From Zerene cesonia (taxonomy: Eukaryota; Arthropoda; Insecta; Lepidoptera; Pieridae): DNA of 64,000 bases. This document shows positions 1 to 12,536 of the stretch, in pieces. Each line of letters opens with the position of its first letter. The first letter of the stretch is position 1. The notes below the pieces were generated by a model. The model saw only the letters and a program-made list of their open reading frames with translations, did no database searches and had not been told where the DNA came from. The DNA lies in the NCBI RefSeq assembly GCF_012273895.1, contig NC_052104.1, positions 5,766,001 through 5,830,000 of the forward strand. Direction: 5' to 3'. The position numbers and the translations under genes were made by a program.

Positions 1-1617
1 TGAACACATTTTATATAATTATAGAATTAAATGCAATGAAAAGTGAGTTAAACAAGGGAATATAATACTTATTAAATTGTTAAATATCTTGACTTTATCC
101 TAACTATTCAAAATGGACCACTTTTCTTGAATATATGATAAATTTTTATATACCAATGTATTCAAGGATATAAAAAGGGTTACATAAATTAACTTATCTA
201 CTCTTTAATTTATGTATGTCATCTATAATCAAGATGTATTAATAACAGCAATAAAGATTCTTATCAGATGAACACACGGTGTTGAAAAATCTACAACGTA
301 GATACCCAATTTAGTTAAAAAAATGGCAAACAAATATTTTAACTACCACTTAGTCCATAACCTTCTAATCCCGCAGATCAGTCCCAATTGACGTAAACAT
401 TCAATTAAACAATTGGCCTAATCTTGAACGTCAACTGTATCACCGTTGATGACCGCTTTAAAGTGACAAAACAAGTATATAGAGAATTTAAAAGCATCGG
501 TTCTATAAACTGCTCGTTAAATCTCAAAAGCGATAGTTGTAAATTTTCTCAGGAGTGTAGAACTTTTACGATGGACGTTGCCACACCCACCTCAGACTTT
601 GTGGCAGTATGATGACTCCTATACATCGATCCCCTATAAAACGAGGCGTGATGTGCTGTCGGCTTTTCTTTTGCTGGCTGATGTATGTAATGTTAACGAT
701 ATTAGGTAATGAGGATAGAAGCTTGTTAGTATTTAATCATCGCGTCATAATTGGCTTCAGATTTTATTGCGATCGCCGGGGTGTTATATAAACTAATTCA
801 TAATTTAAATAGAGATTGATAGACATACAGACGATCTAACATATGAAATATCAATACACACAACAATATACAGGATTGCTAGAGTTTAAATATAAACTGA
901 CATTAAAAGTAACAAGAATGTTATTTAATACCTTAAAAATTTAAATGAAACATAACATATTGATCAGAAGAATATCTATAACATTCTATTAATAGTTTGA
1001 TATATATCAATGCTGATTACCTTTATGAAATAGAAGCAGTAAAAAAAAACCTCAATAATATTTATAAGATCACACCATTAACTTTTCCAATCAAATAAGC
1101 AAATCTTATTTAGTCTAAGATAGTGATCTATAGAGAGATTTGACACTAGATTATACATAATATACAAGTTTCATAAAAACTTATAAATCCAGTTAGTTAC
1201 ACACGTTTTCTTATAAGAAAATAATTTATTTATGAATAAACATAAGAAACGTTGAAGGTAGATAAATATCCTTATTTTTTAAGAAGTTGATTAAACACAA
1301 TTCATAACATTGCACATAATAATTGCAACATTGCGGATATCAATGTCAGCAGCTCCTAATTGGCAGTGTTTTATATTAAATAAATAACTCCAGGAGTTTT
1401 ATAAATATTACTTAAAAAGTAAAAAAATAATCAGGTCGAATATTAATTACTCGCTATTTTTTATATTATGATACTACTTTGTTTCACATGATTGTTATTA
1501 CTAGATACCGATAAATTTAAACCCTACGTATCTTTTAAATTTGCACTATAAAATCTCTTAATTCTTTGGTTGCAAGTTGTAAGTAGGTACTGTACTTTAG
1601 TAGCGTTAAGTGATATA

Positions 1618-1653
1618 ATAAAATGTATTTAACTCAGGTTAAATACATTTTAT
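1618..1653. repeat. Perfect 15-bp hairpin, loop CTCAGG
   Basis: The left arm is 1618-1632 (ATAAAATGTATTTAA) and the right arm is 1639-1653, its exact reverse complement, with a six-base loop. It sits 24 bp before a second, longer hairpin. There is no target-site duplication or transposon terminus that I can recognise. It could be a remnant of a foldback element or a cruciform-forming site. Confidence 0.6.
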
Positions 1654-1677
1654 ATTTTTCTCTTCTATGTTATTTCT

Positions 1678-1721
1678 CTTCTATGTTTTCATGAGGCTCA
1701 GGCCTCATGAAAACATAGAAG
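1678..1721. repeat. Perfect 20-bp hairpin, loop TCAG
   Basis: The left arm 1678-1697 (CTTCTATGTTTTCATGAGGC) is exactly complementary to 1702-1721 with a four-base loop. Imperfect complementarity continues outward: TTCTCTTCTATGTTATTTCT on the left against the GATGAAAGAATAGAAAC side on the right. This suggests a longer, partly decayed foldback element of roughly 80-90 bp. A microRNA precursor is less likely, because the loop is very small and the stem is perfect. Confidence 0.6.
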
Positions 1722-2799
1722 ATGAAAGAATAGAAACATAAAGATAGATACAAAAATAACATGTATTCTTAAAGTTTAATTTATCCAATAGTAAGATGAT
1801 CTAAAAAGGTTCATTTGCATAAATCCAATAAGAAAAACCTTGTTAACCTTCCTATTAATGAGCGAAGTATCAATTATAAATAAAAAATGGCCCTATCGTA
1901 AAATAAATGACCTAAAGTGTCCATATCGAAGTTTCTATACGTTTATGACATAAACGTAACAATAACAACATAAACTCAATACTTATGCAATGTTCTACTG
2001 CCACACCGCTGTACCACCGACCTGATAAAGCTGAAAAGGCAACTTAAGCCTATAAAAACCATGCACTAAACTCATTTTAGCATTCAAAAATGTGGTAAAT
2101 AAATAAAATTCTCACGCTATAAACAATTTTATTGCTCAAATCATAAAGTTTGTTATTGCTCACGTGCGCGATGCGGTTACGACAGATAGGCATGAATGAA
2201 ATGGGTGAAAGAGAGGGAGATGTTTGTAAGATAAGGAGAGCTAGCACCAGTTCGACCACGTGGCTGGCGTAACACAGCGAAGAGCAATTCTTATTAGGAT
2301 TTTATTGTTTAATTTTATTGTTATGGCGCAAAGATATTTCTTATAACTTGCAAACAATAAAATTAGAATAAATTATAGTAAGCTCAGCGAAGACACGAAT
2401 ATAAATTAGTGCTATATTTTATTTGTAAACATTTAATAATGATGAGCGAATTATTTTTAATCATTAACAAATATCACAAATTCTTTAACATGTAACGATC
2501 AAACATTGGCAAAAATTCGTTTTTGAAATATATTTAATATACCTTTGTGAAAATATTGAAACGTTTGAACGACTGAAATTTTCGAAGAAAAAGTGAAAAA
2601 CAAAACTTAAGGTGTAAAATCAATCAAATCACATTAACGTTGTTATTGTCAAGGTAAGTACCACGACCATATTAATACACCATCATCACCATCGATCATA
2701 GAGTGTGTGAGAGTAGTTAAAAAGTGCGCGAGTTCCTTGTTTATTAATATCTAAGTAATTGATTATTTAAGGTATCCACATTTTTATGTTTATAAAAAT

Positions 2800-3799
2800 N
2801 NNNNNNNNNNNNNNNNNNNNNNNNNNNNNNNNNNNNNNNNNNNNNNNNNNNNNNNNNNNNNNNNNNNNNNNNNNNNNNNNNNNNNNNNNNNNNNNNNNNN
2901 NNNNNNNNNNNNNNNNNNNNNNNNNNNNNNNNNNNNNNNNNNNNNNNNNNNNNNNNNNNNNNNNNNNNNNNNNNNNNNNNNNNNNNNNNNNNNNNNNNNN
3001 NNNNNNNNNNNNNNNNNNNNNNNNNNNNNNNNNNNNNNNNNNNNNNNNNNNNNNNNNNNNNNNNNNNNNNNNNNNNNNNNNNNNNNNNNNNNNNNNNNNN
3101 NNNNNNNNNNNNNNNNNNNNNNNNNNNNNNNNNNNNNNNNNNNNNNNNNNNNNNNNNNNNNNNNNNNNNNNNNNNNNNNNNNNNNNNNNNNNNNNNNNNN
3201 NNNNNNNNNNNNNNNNNNNNNNNNNNNNNNNNNNNNNNNNNNNNNNNNNNNNNNNNNNNNNNNNNNNNNNNNNNNNNNNNNNNNNNNNNNNNNNNNNNNN
3301 NNNNNNNNNNNNNNNNNNNNNNNNNNNNNNNNNNNNNNNNNNNNNNNNNNNNNNNNNNNNNNNNNNNNNNNNNNNNNNNNNNNNNNNNNNNNNNNNNNNN
3401 NNNNNNNNNNNNNNNNNNNNNNNNNNNNNNNNNNNNNNNNNNNNNNNNNNNNNNNNNNNNNNNNNNNNNNNNNNNNNNNNNNNNNNNNNNNNNNNNNNNN
3501 NNNNNNNNNNNNNNNNNNNNNNNNNNNNNNNNNNNNNNNNNNNNNNNNNNNNNNNNNNNNNNNNNNNNNNNNNNNNNNNNNNNNNNNNNNNNNNNNNNNN
3601 NNNNNNNNNNNNNNNNNNNNNNNNNNNNNNNNNNNNNNNNNNNNNNNNNNNNNNNNNNNNNNNNNNNNNNNNNNNNNNNNNNNNNNNNNNNNNNNNNNNN
3701 NNNNNNNNNNNNNNNNNNNNNNNNNNNNNNNNNNNNNNNNNNNNNNNNNNNNNNNNNNNNNNNNNNNNNNNNNNNNNNNNNNNNNNNNNNNNNNNNNNN
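2800..3799. other. Assembly gap, exactly 1000 N
   Basis: An uninterrupted run of exactly 1000 N. The round length marks it as a placeholder of unknown true size inserted by scaffolding. Open frames spanning it are artefacts. Confidence 0.98.
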
Positions 3800-6700
3800 T
3801 TTCTATAGAATGATACATGGTCATATTTCCGTAGGCCGAAAATAAACCTTATACAAAAATTTTGGAGACGCTCAAGTGATACTTAACCGGTCATCGTTTC
3901 AGGCAGGTAAACTTTTGTGTAAGAATCGTAATAAGTAGAGATACGTTGTTTAATTATATTATTACGTAAATCATCATGGTGCACACCAGTGTTCTAAATT
4001 CATCGATAAGAATGAAGTTTAAATTACTGAATTACGCATATTTAAGACGCCCAAATAAAAATATCTTACGTAGTCAGGGCAGATGGCTATAAGATCGTAA
4101 ATCGTGATCTCACCTTTTATCCGAGAATAACCGTACGTTGAATGGGGACATAACCTTTAATGCTTCGATTTATTTAGCATTGTGTCTTAAGATAAATTAT
4201 AAGGAATATAAATATGTTATTAGTAATGCCTGTTTCGATATAATATAATAATAAGTTAATAATCATGCCCGCGAATATAAGGATTCAAGGCACAAATTCG
4301 TATTAATTCATGAAATACACGATAGTCAAAAACAAAGATTATATTTTAACCACGATAAATTATTTATTTTAAGTTTCAAACATTATTTGTTATTTATTAT
4401 AAAAGCGCTGATATTAATGCGCGATCGATTCACATAAAGCCAACAATTGATCAAGTATACAGATCCAGCGACGAGCCTTCCCGCATTGTAATCCGTTGTT
4501 TAGGAGATAGCAAGCGTACTAACAAAATATTCCGATCTCGTACAAATGTAACGCCCTACGTAGCGCCGGCCCCCGCTATTTATACCTTTGTTATTGGCAC
4601 TACTTCAATGTCAGACGCACCCTGTGTCCCTTCTCCCCTAAGCGGCTTTGGTGCCTGCGCTACCCTCCAACATGCATTACACTACACCGCTTGAATGTTA
4701 AGCTATATAAAATTATAACAAACGCATGGATATCAAACTACAAATTTAGATCTGTCACGTCCATTGGATGGCTAAATAAACACATAGTTTTGAACATTTT
4801 ACTAAATTGAATCGCTCGGGATATCAAATAGTTAAAATAATGTAAATATTTATATGTTATTTTCAGTCGGCGAGTACTGAGAAGTAGTATGTAAAATCTT
4901 GTTTAGTTGCAGGTATTAAATGCTAAGCGTAGTAGGTATGCCGTTTTAATTATTTCTTTGTCGGTAGAGCGTGGGTTGCGGCCTGCCTTCTGAATTAGTT
5001 TTGAAATTTGATATATATCTTTGTTTATTTCTATATCACGATTTCGTTTGAATGTAAGGCTAATGGGAGTTAATGAATGAGAAATGTCGGCTTGAATAGT
5101 AATAAAAATACGTGGCGAATTAAAGCTAGCTGAATTCAAGATATACTTATATTATATACATTCGTTTTAGCGTACGATGTATTTATTATAATGATGATAA
5201 CGTTTTTTTTTATTTACCGCTTTGTAACTATCAAATTTTCTAAGCTGACACTATTGTGAGTATCTATTTCAAAGTATGACATTGGTCATTGGACTTTATT
5301 GCGTGGGCTTCATTGATGTCAAACAAGAATTGGATGCAGCGTGAAGATACAAAATAATAAATAAACTGAAACGGTTTTTATTTCTCCATGGGTGGTTAAA
5401 CCGGCGGACTAATTAAGAATTCTCAATTATAATTCCTTACGGTTAATTTCCATAAAATCTATGCGATACGAGCAAAGTCTAGATTAAAATCATAATTCAC
5501 GGCAACTGCGCTGCGACAGGACCGGAATGATAATGTGCTCTTTTAGATAAAGCCATTAACTTACGTTCATTATTGAAAGGGAAAAATCGAAATAAGTTTG
5601 TGAGTCAGTAGGCGACGGCCGACCTCAAAAGGAGAACGCGACAAAAATACTCGCAACGTACAATTAAGCCAATAAAATAACGATTTAATTACATATTAGT
5701 GGGAACAAAATTACTTTAACGTCGCCTTAATTGGACGAAGCCACACACATTATTGTAATTTTAACAAAGATTTTTTACATTATATGTGCGATAGTGCCAA
5801 TATATTATGCCATTTAAGTTGTTGTTAATTTAAGTGAAATTACTTGCGGAGCGATTAATTAAAATAAATTTATTGTTTAATTTTGCCTACACGGGTTTTA
5901 CGTTCATATCCTTTTCGTATAATATCAAAAAGAAACTGAGATAAAATAAAAAGTTTTTATGCAGACTCTACTTAATTTCTAATACCGTTTTAATAACTTG
6001 ATGTAGAGCGCATAAAATAGGGAATAATAAATTCTTAAGTGTCAAACGAATTTAATCTCAAAAGTTGAAATAGATCCTTTTAACATATTGCAAACTTTAA
6101 TATGAAGCAAAGATTTACCGTCGTAGCGTTTGCAGCAGTGAAAGTGTTAGGTATATAATATTTCGCATAACAAAATACATAAAGAAACGTTAATCAAATC
6201 CAGATAAAGTGTACGAGCAATAAAGTAAAGACAGTATACAACTAAAACAACTAGTTTCCCGCGAACGTTGTACGAAGGTGAAAACGTCCACTTGTATATC
6301 AAGATAGTATCAGATTTACCGCCGCACGATTGTATCTCAGAGATTAATGCGCATGAGCCGCATAGAGCCTCCAGCCTGTAATGTAATTCCATTCCTTTAT
6401 CTCGTTATTTATAACTTCGGCTTCGTGTTGTTTTATTGTGTCGTGCTTGATTGGCGCCTTCGAACTTGTTTATATACTTAGGGATCTCGAGCGGATGAAC
6501 TTTTTTTTTTCTTTTAAAAGTAGCCGATGGGTATAGATAATGGTAGCCGCATTAATCTCCTTTGTATACAGCCTGTATAAATACTCTATACGGATGATAT
6601 AAAGCTAAGGTACAAACTGCCTTAACTTAGGAATTCTCAGAATTCTGAGCACAGCTGAAATATGAAATTGAGTCATATAATATTAAAATAACTCAGTTTT

Positions 6701-9700
6701 ATGTTATTTTCTTTATAGTTTGTAGTAAGTTACATGAAATGCCAGTAAATCACCTTCAAGAATGTCGCACGGTTTCCTCGTACGTGTGTAAAGCTCGCCT
6801 CTGGTCAGCGGGCAGCCAATTTGTTTTTATTGAGACTACCCTCGAGTTATGCAAACTCCGAGGAAACGCTGAGCGCGCTGTAAACTAACATCAACAACCA
6901 CTTTCTATTGATCCTTCAAGTTGTACAACGCATATTCGATTTAATACCAGTACGGTGGATCATTTTTAGTTGGGTAATTTTAAAGAGCATACACCTTTAA
7001 TCTTGTGAATGTTGTTACTAAGCGCTTATGCTTTATACGATCTGAAAATAAATATTGCTAATGGAGATATAAATTGCGTTTGTTGAATTTTATCTGTAAG
7101 CGCCTCTAAGAACGACAGCTCCACGTCACTAAGAGGTTGTTATCGTTGCGTCCAGGCCTTTCCCGATGTACACTTAGGCTAAAGTTCTATTTACACTGCG
7201 AACACAAACATGTGACCCCAAGTTCGTGCGGAATCCTAAACTAACAGCTTCTGCTAAAGCTTGAACGACTAGCAAATAAATTTAAGGCTTTGATATACTT
7301 AATGTAACGTAGAGTTTGGATTGGCTTAATAAATTGTCTGAAATACAGTACATTAGTATAACGATATCGACTGAAAGCAGACGAATAAAATAAATTCAAA
7401 CTGGCAGACGTTACTGCAGTATCAGAATTAACATAAAGTATTTGGCATGGCGTAGCGAGTTAAGCTCTTGCCTTGGAAGTTCGACGTACTATTGAACAAT
7501 GCCTCTATACATCCATACAGTTATTAAATCAGTTCTCTGACTCCAATGCGTTCTGTATGAGAAACGTTCTGCGTACACAAAGTTGTATGAAAATATGATA
7601 TTTAATATTCAAATTATTATACTTGTTCAATAATTTATAAAGGTTTGAGCATTACGTTAATGAATAATACAGACAATCTCGTAATTTCCAGAATGCTACA
7701 CGACAAGAAATGTACCGTATTTATTGCGTAAAGAACGTTTTTGTTTAGATATTCTAGTCACGATCTTTACTTTTTTGTCTTAAATCTTAATATTTACTTT
7801 TACCAAGAATTAAAACAAACAATCGAAATAATATGTAAATTTCTACCGTGGTTACAAATGACGTTAAACATATTAATATAATTTACAATAACCTACTGTT
7901 TAAAATTTATGGATAAGAAACAAATGAGTTGATTCTATAGAATGGAAATAGACTCCATTATAATATTGAAATGTACGTTGAATATGAATATTGTGGAAGT
8001 TTTTTAGTCAATTGGCATCATAAACTAAATCTTCGTCTACAGTAAAGCTAGCTGTTCAAATATTTTGCTGAATTGAACAACTACCCACATTTAACATTTC
8101 AGTATTATTTCTATAAGGAAATAAACATTAGCATAATAAAATTATTTAAACTGTTATCATGGCTAAATGACAATTAAAAAAGGTATATGTAATATTAGAT
8201 GACAAAAAATTAATGTCAACCAATTAATAATCACTTTAGTGTTAAAAAGTAAAGCATGCAATGTTTTGTTTTGTTTGTGTTTTCCCTAAAAATACTCGAC
8301 GATTAGTTACATAAACGTGTTTACATAAAAACGGTTAAATAGAGGGTGTGTGCGTAATTTATTTACATAAATAGCCTTGCTAATGTTTATGCGCAACCAT
8401 CGAACAAGATAATCAAATCATCTTTAAAATACACGGTAAAATAATAAAAAGCATGAAATAAACACATGCGCCTGTACATGCGACTTCTGTTGAATGCATC
8501 CGTCGCAACGTGCTCCGAGTGAAAAACGTATTAAGTGAATATTTAAACTATAGTTCACGTTGCCCTAAGGTTATAAAATTAAACCTTTATATCAACAGGA
8601 TATGAATTAAAATTGCAAAATCGTCATCATCGCCAACTTTGCATTTTATACAGGCTTTAGTAAAGTTTGGAATTAATAATTTCATACAGTCATATCAGTT
8701 ATAGTAATGTTAAATTCTTATCGAAAATAAATACCTACTATTCATTTTTATCAGTATTCAGTTCAATAAGTATGAAGAATTGCTAAAATACATTTAGAAT
8801 TGACAAAAAAACCTGAAATGAGAAGTCCATCTCTATCGTATTTTAATTACTATCTAACACCGTTTCAAACGATTTCATTAACCTCTTTAATAGACCATTA
8901 ACACTATTTCCTTCTTATTAAATTTTGTGAGTTATTATAGTGTTTACTATTGCAACACAGTTTTCGTTGGAATTGAAAAAATTTAATAATAAATATAGTC
9001 TGAAAAGATAACGATACATGCGTGCGCGCACGTATAAACAAACATCATAGATTGCTTTATAAATGGATTCACTCAAAGTGTTTTAAATAGTTTCGAAGGA
9101 ACGTGGATACGAACCAATTCATAAATAAATGATCAAACGGACTGCTCTATAATTTGCCAATAAATATTAAATTTATTGATAAATGAGAGAGAAAAAATTA
9201 ATTATACATATTGTAAGATATGCTCATCATTTCATCTTTACATTTTTTGATTAAGCTTATAATGTGAGTAACAACTTTCTTCTCTTGATAAAGCTTTAAA
9301 CGGAGATTGTGTTAAAAATAATTTTCTCACATAAGAATACTTATTAATGCAAATATTTCACCGAAAACATTCAATGGCGTTTTATTTTTTTAATTGCCCC
9401 GTGACTATCAAGGTTTGGCGTACATTAAAAATGTGCTTGAGTTATCTGCAAATGGTTTAAAAGACTCTGAAAAGGTAGGCAGTGATGATATATGATGATA
9501 TAGATGATGATAGTATTTATATACCCATTTATTACCTAAAATTAATTAATTAATACTTTTGTCTGCTATGTTTATTTAAATATCAATGCAGCTTAACGCA
9601 ACATTTGAATCAGCCGAAAACCATTAATAACAAATAGAAAATATTGGTAAGATAAGGTTATCAACTATGACCCTTTCTCTAACTTTCATTGAACTGTCAA

Positions 9701-12491
9701 AACATTATATATCTAGTTGCATTAAATTTATCATTATTATTATTTGTAGCACACAATTGTAGCGTGAAGTGCCTATTCAGATAAGAATTTACTAAATCAT
9801 CACGAAATAATCAGACGGCGAATACATGCTGTCTACTCGGAAATTGTTAACTGTTATGAGATGTTTTTCTTTGGTTATTTATGAATATTTTCCTTCCTCA
9901 TATTTTACATTTCATATAATTTCCACGTGGCCAAAATCTACTACTCTACTATTGTTTACTTCTCAATTCGTAGCGTATGCATTTTTACATCTATGCCAAC
10001 TTTAAAAATAATATCATTTTTATTCTCAACTAATCACAGTTGAATGCATCATTCATTCAATTACATAGCATTTGTAGAAATGTGCGATAAAAAAAAACAT
10101 TAAATTGAGTATGAAAATTTAATTTAATGGGTAGGAGGACAATTTATTCCTATAAAATTTCATTCCCAGTTATTCATTTAATATAATTAATCTTGATGTC
10201 TAATAAAATGGTCTTTGTCAAATTAAAAATCTAAAATAACAACAATTGAATAATACCCGCATTGCTTGTATTGGCAACGTCCACTGACTATGTACCTACC
10301 CATATCTATCTATATATATACTTGATCAGTTTAATGAAATATTCACGCAATGCATATCATCTGAATTTATACAGGTCGATAACCTTATTGCATTTTTAAG
10401 GTAGCTAAAAATAGTGGGTTGCGTAATTCATGCAATAGCAACAACAACTATAGCCTTGAACGACAAGCGTATGAAGATTTAACATCAAATGAAACCGAGT
10501 GTAGTCGCATACATAGCACGTAAGACACGTTGTAAGTGACATTGACATTTGGAATGTTGCTAGAGCGAAGACCTCTGAATTAAACAAAATACATTATCTA
10601 TGTTTCACGGTCGCGATATCGTATTTTTTATCACAAAGCGCTCTACTTACCCAGTGTAAAAAATAAGAGCGAGAGAAATAGATTACACATAAACTAAACA
10701 AAGATGTGAAAGCTGCGTGTTCTTAAATTATATTAAATTCGACGTTTACGTTCGTTAAGTGTACAATAAAATAATAAAATGGCACAGTTTTCTTAATGTA
10801 TTCGACTGTATATAAACGAATAAATCACACATTACGGTATCTTTATAAGCCTTTAAAGTTTTTATGATACAAACGCGAAACTGTCGCCGACGCAAAGTCG
10901 TCGGCCACATGTCGAACCAGCTGTTTCTATGACGATCACGTTCACAAATCTGGCAGTGTTTATACTATACTACGCCACAGGCTTGCCTCGTTAAATTTTT
11001 ATTGCCGCAAGGTCGTCACTTTATGGTCAATTCTGAGATGTTATTGTTCGCAGGCACACTTTTTTTCACAGCTCTAGCGGCTTATAACAGTCGAGTAACG
11101 ATTGACAGTGATTAGCTCTTAATTGTTATAGCATCATAAAACGACTTTTATAAACTTGTAGTGTAATCTGTTGTGTTTGCCCGATTATTGTAATTTATTG
11201 AAGATAAAGGAACATTGTGAGCCATACTCGCGGCATTTCATAACAAATAAATGTTCCGCGAGAGACAGTTTTATTATGAAATCGTACGTGAAATGCAAAT
11301 ACTGGCACTGTGAGTGTGAGTGCGTTATAAATGCGTATACGTTGCCCTTGCACTTGGATTTGACCACGTTTATATGATAACAAATAATGTTTTGTCTGCA
11401 ATTTTGGGCATATCGACTTTCGCGGAACGGCCGCAAAGCTTTAAGTAATAAAGCAATTTGCGAGCGTGCCAACAAAACAATAGCCCCTGTTCTAAGTTTG
11501 TTTTAAGAGCTTTCGACACCGTGATTTAAAACCCTTTGACTTATACCTTATTTGTAAACACTGGAAGCACAAAGCGTTGCTATTTTTAAGAAAAAAGAGA
11601 AATTGCGTAACCCTATTGCCGTAAGGCTTTGTTTGTCTTTGTTGGACAAATTGGAGAAAGTTACTGTAGTGGGAATCTCTTTTGAATAACTCCATGGACA
11701 TTGACAATGATTATTGCGTAAAAAAATGTCATTGCAAAATTCTTGGCATTTCTACGTTTTAGAAAGGTTAAGGTACCTTACATTAAATTTAAAAAATAAT
11801 ATTAAATGAAATTACCTCAAACGTAATTTTCTATTATGACAGGGTAAATACGCTTTTTCTCTCAATTAGATCAAACAGAATCTCAGTTAGATTTAATATT
11901 TTATAAGTAAATGACTATACTTGAATGGTTGGTCCTTCGAAAATAATTGAAACAACAGTCTTTTGTTTAAGGCAAAAGTTTTAAGAGAGCGAAAAATCCT
12001 TTCTTTTGCAATACGGGTACCCTACAGTATCTTCGTACTGTTTAAAACTTACTTTTGGTTTTTTTTATAATTTGTTAAATAGATTTTATCTAAAGAGCCG
12101 TTTAATTTACAGGTATCAATTTTATATGCTAAGTTTTAAAGCAAATATGTGTCGGTAATTTCTGGCCAATATGAGGTCCGAATTATAACAAACCGCTAAC
12201 AGATGAAAACATTTCTCTTTCAATCTAAATTTTGATTTAAATTTACCATCTAAGATTAATACTGCAATCGAAGCCAACTTTTAGAAGTTCCCACAAAAAA
12301 CACAGGAGTTATTTTAATAATTCGACAAAGCATGTCAAATTAATAATTGCAAATAAATATTACAGAAGGTAGCCAAGTCTTAATACACGATCTTAAACGT
12401 AGAGCAAAAAGTTGCACCAGCCCGTGTATACAGACAACATCTAATAAATAATCTTAAAATTAAAAGAAAATAAATGTGAAACGATAAATAC
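3800..12491 (-). other. abd-A: abd-A intron 2, first part (middle contig)
   Basis: On the minus strand this DNA follows the microexon donor at 12491-12490 and continues to the contig edge, so it is the 5' portion of the large second intron. No exon, tRNA or clear mobile element was seen. Two shorter stretches are richer in G+C than their surroundings and may be conserved regulatory DNA. One is about 4555-4690. The other is about 6770-6890, with a TTTTTATTGAG homeodomain-type site and ATGCAAAC, an octamer-like POU site. A 12-bp palindrome, CGTGCGCGCACG, lies at 9021-9032. Functions are not established. Confidence 0.6.
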
Positions 12492-12536
12492 CATTGAACT
12501 CACCGCAGACCACGCGGTCGAAGGGGCTCATCCAAT
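12492..12536 (-). CDS. abd-A: abd-A coding exon 2 (microexon, TDWM linker)
   Basis: A 45-nt internal exon too short to stand out as an open frame. On the minus strand a good acceptor (TTTTCCATTTCCAG) precedes it, and a GT donor follows at 12491-12490. It encodes residues 200-215: DWMSPFDRVVCGEFN plus the first base of Gly215. The exon 1 donor leaves one base (G) and this exon starts AT, giving Asp. It ends with G and exon 3 starts GT, giving Gly. With exon 1 it makes the Abd-A-specific TDWM motif just after YPWM; both motifs contact the cofactor Extradenticle in Abd-A. The linker resembles the Drosophila Abd-A sequence DWMGSPFERVVCGDFNG. It lies on the same strand and contig as exon 1, 5.3 kb downstream, which fits normal transcript order. 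A second in-frame donor lies inside it at 12503-12502. Confidence 0.93.
12502..12507 (-). promoter_or_regulatory. Internal alternative 5' splice site in abd-A microexon
   Basis: On the minus strand, TGCG|GTGAGT gives a near-perfect metazoan donor ending the exon at 12504, 12 nt before the outer donor (G|GTATTT, exon end 12492). The phase is the same, so use of the inner site deletes four residues (GEFN) from the linker and joins Cys210 to GPNGCPRRRG. The inner site matches the consensus better than the outer one, so mixed use is plausible. The known analogy is the b element of Drosophila Ubx, which also comes from tandem donors between YPWM and the homeodomain. Confidence 0.6.

Larger units (their letters stand above)
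1..2799. other. Gene-free AT-rich flank (left contig)
   Basis: No coding exon, RNA gene or recognisable transposon was found. The longest open frames (about 60 codons) have no protein-like composition. The only clear structure is the pair of hairpins near 1618-1721. If the middle contig is flipped, this stretch lies immediately 5' of abd-A exon 1, on the Abd-B side, where regulatory DNA and the iab-4/iab-8 microRNA locus lie in other insects. I looked for the iab-4 hairpin here by eye and did not find it. Confidence 0.6.

Noticed and set aside
2786..3824. Open frames of about 340 codons across each run of N
   Set aside because: They consist almost entirely of unknown bases, so they are artefacts of the gaps. 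The same holds for 19283-20395.
11171..11475. Three overlapping frames on both strands
   Set aside because: None has protein-like composition or a recognisable motif. The local drop in stop codons goes with a less AT-rich stretch, perhaps regulatory.
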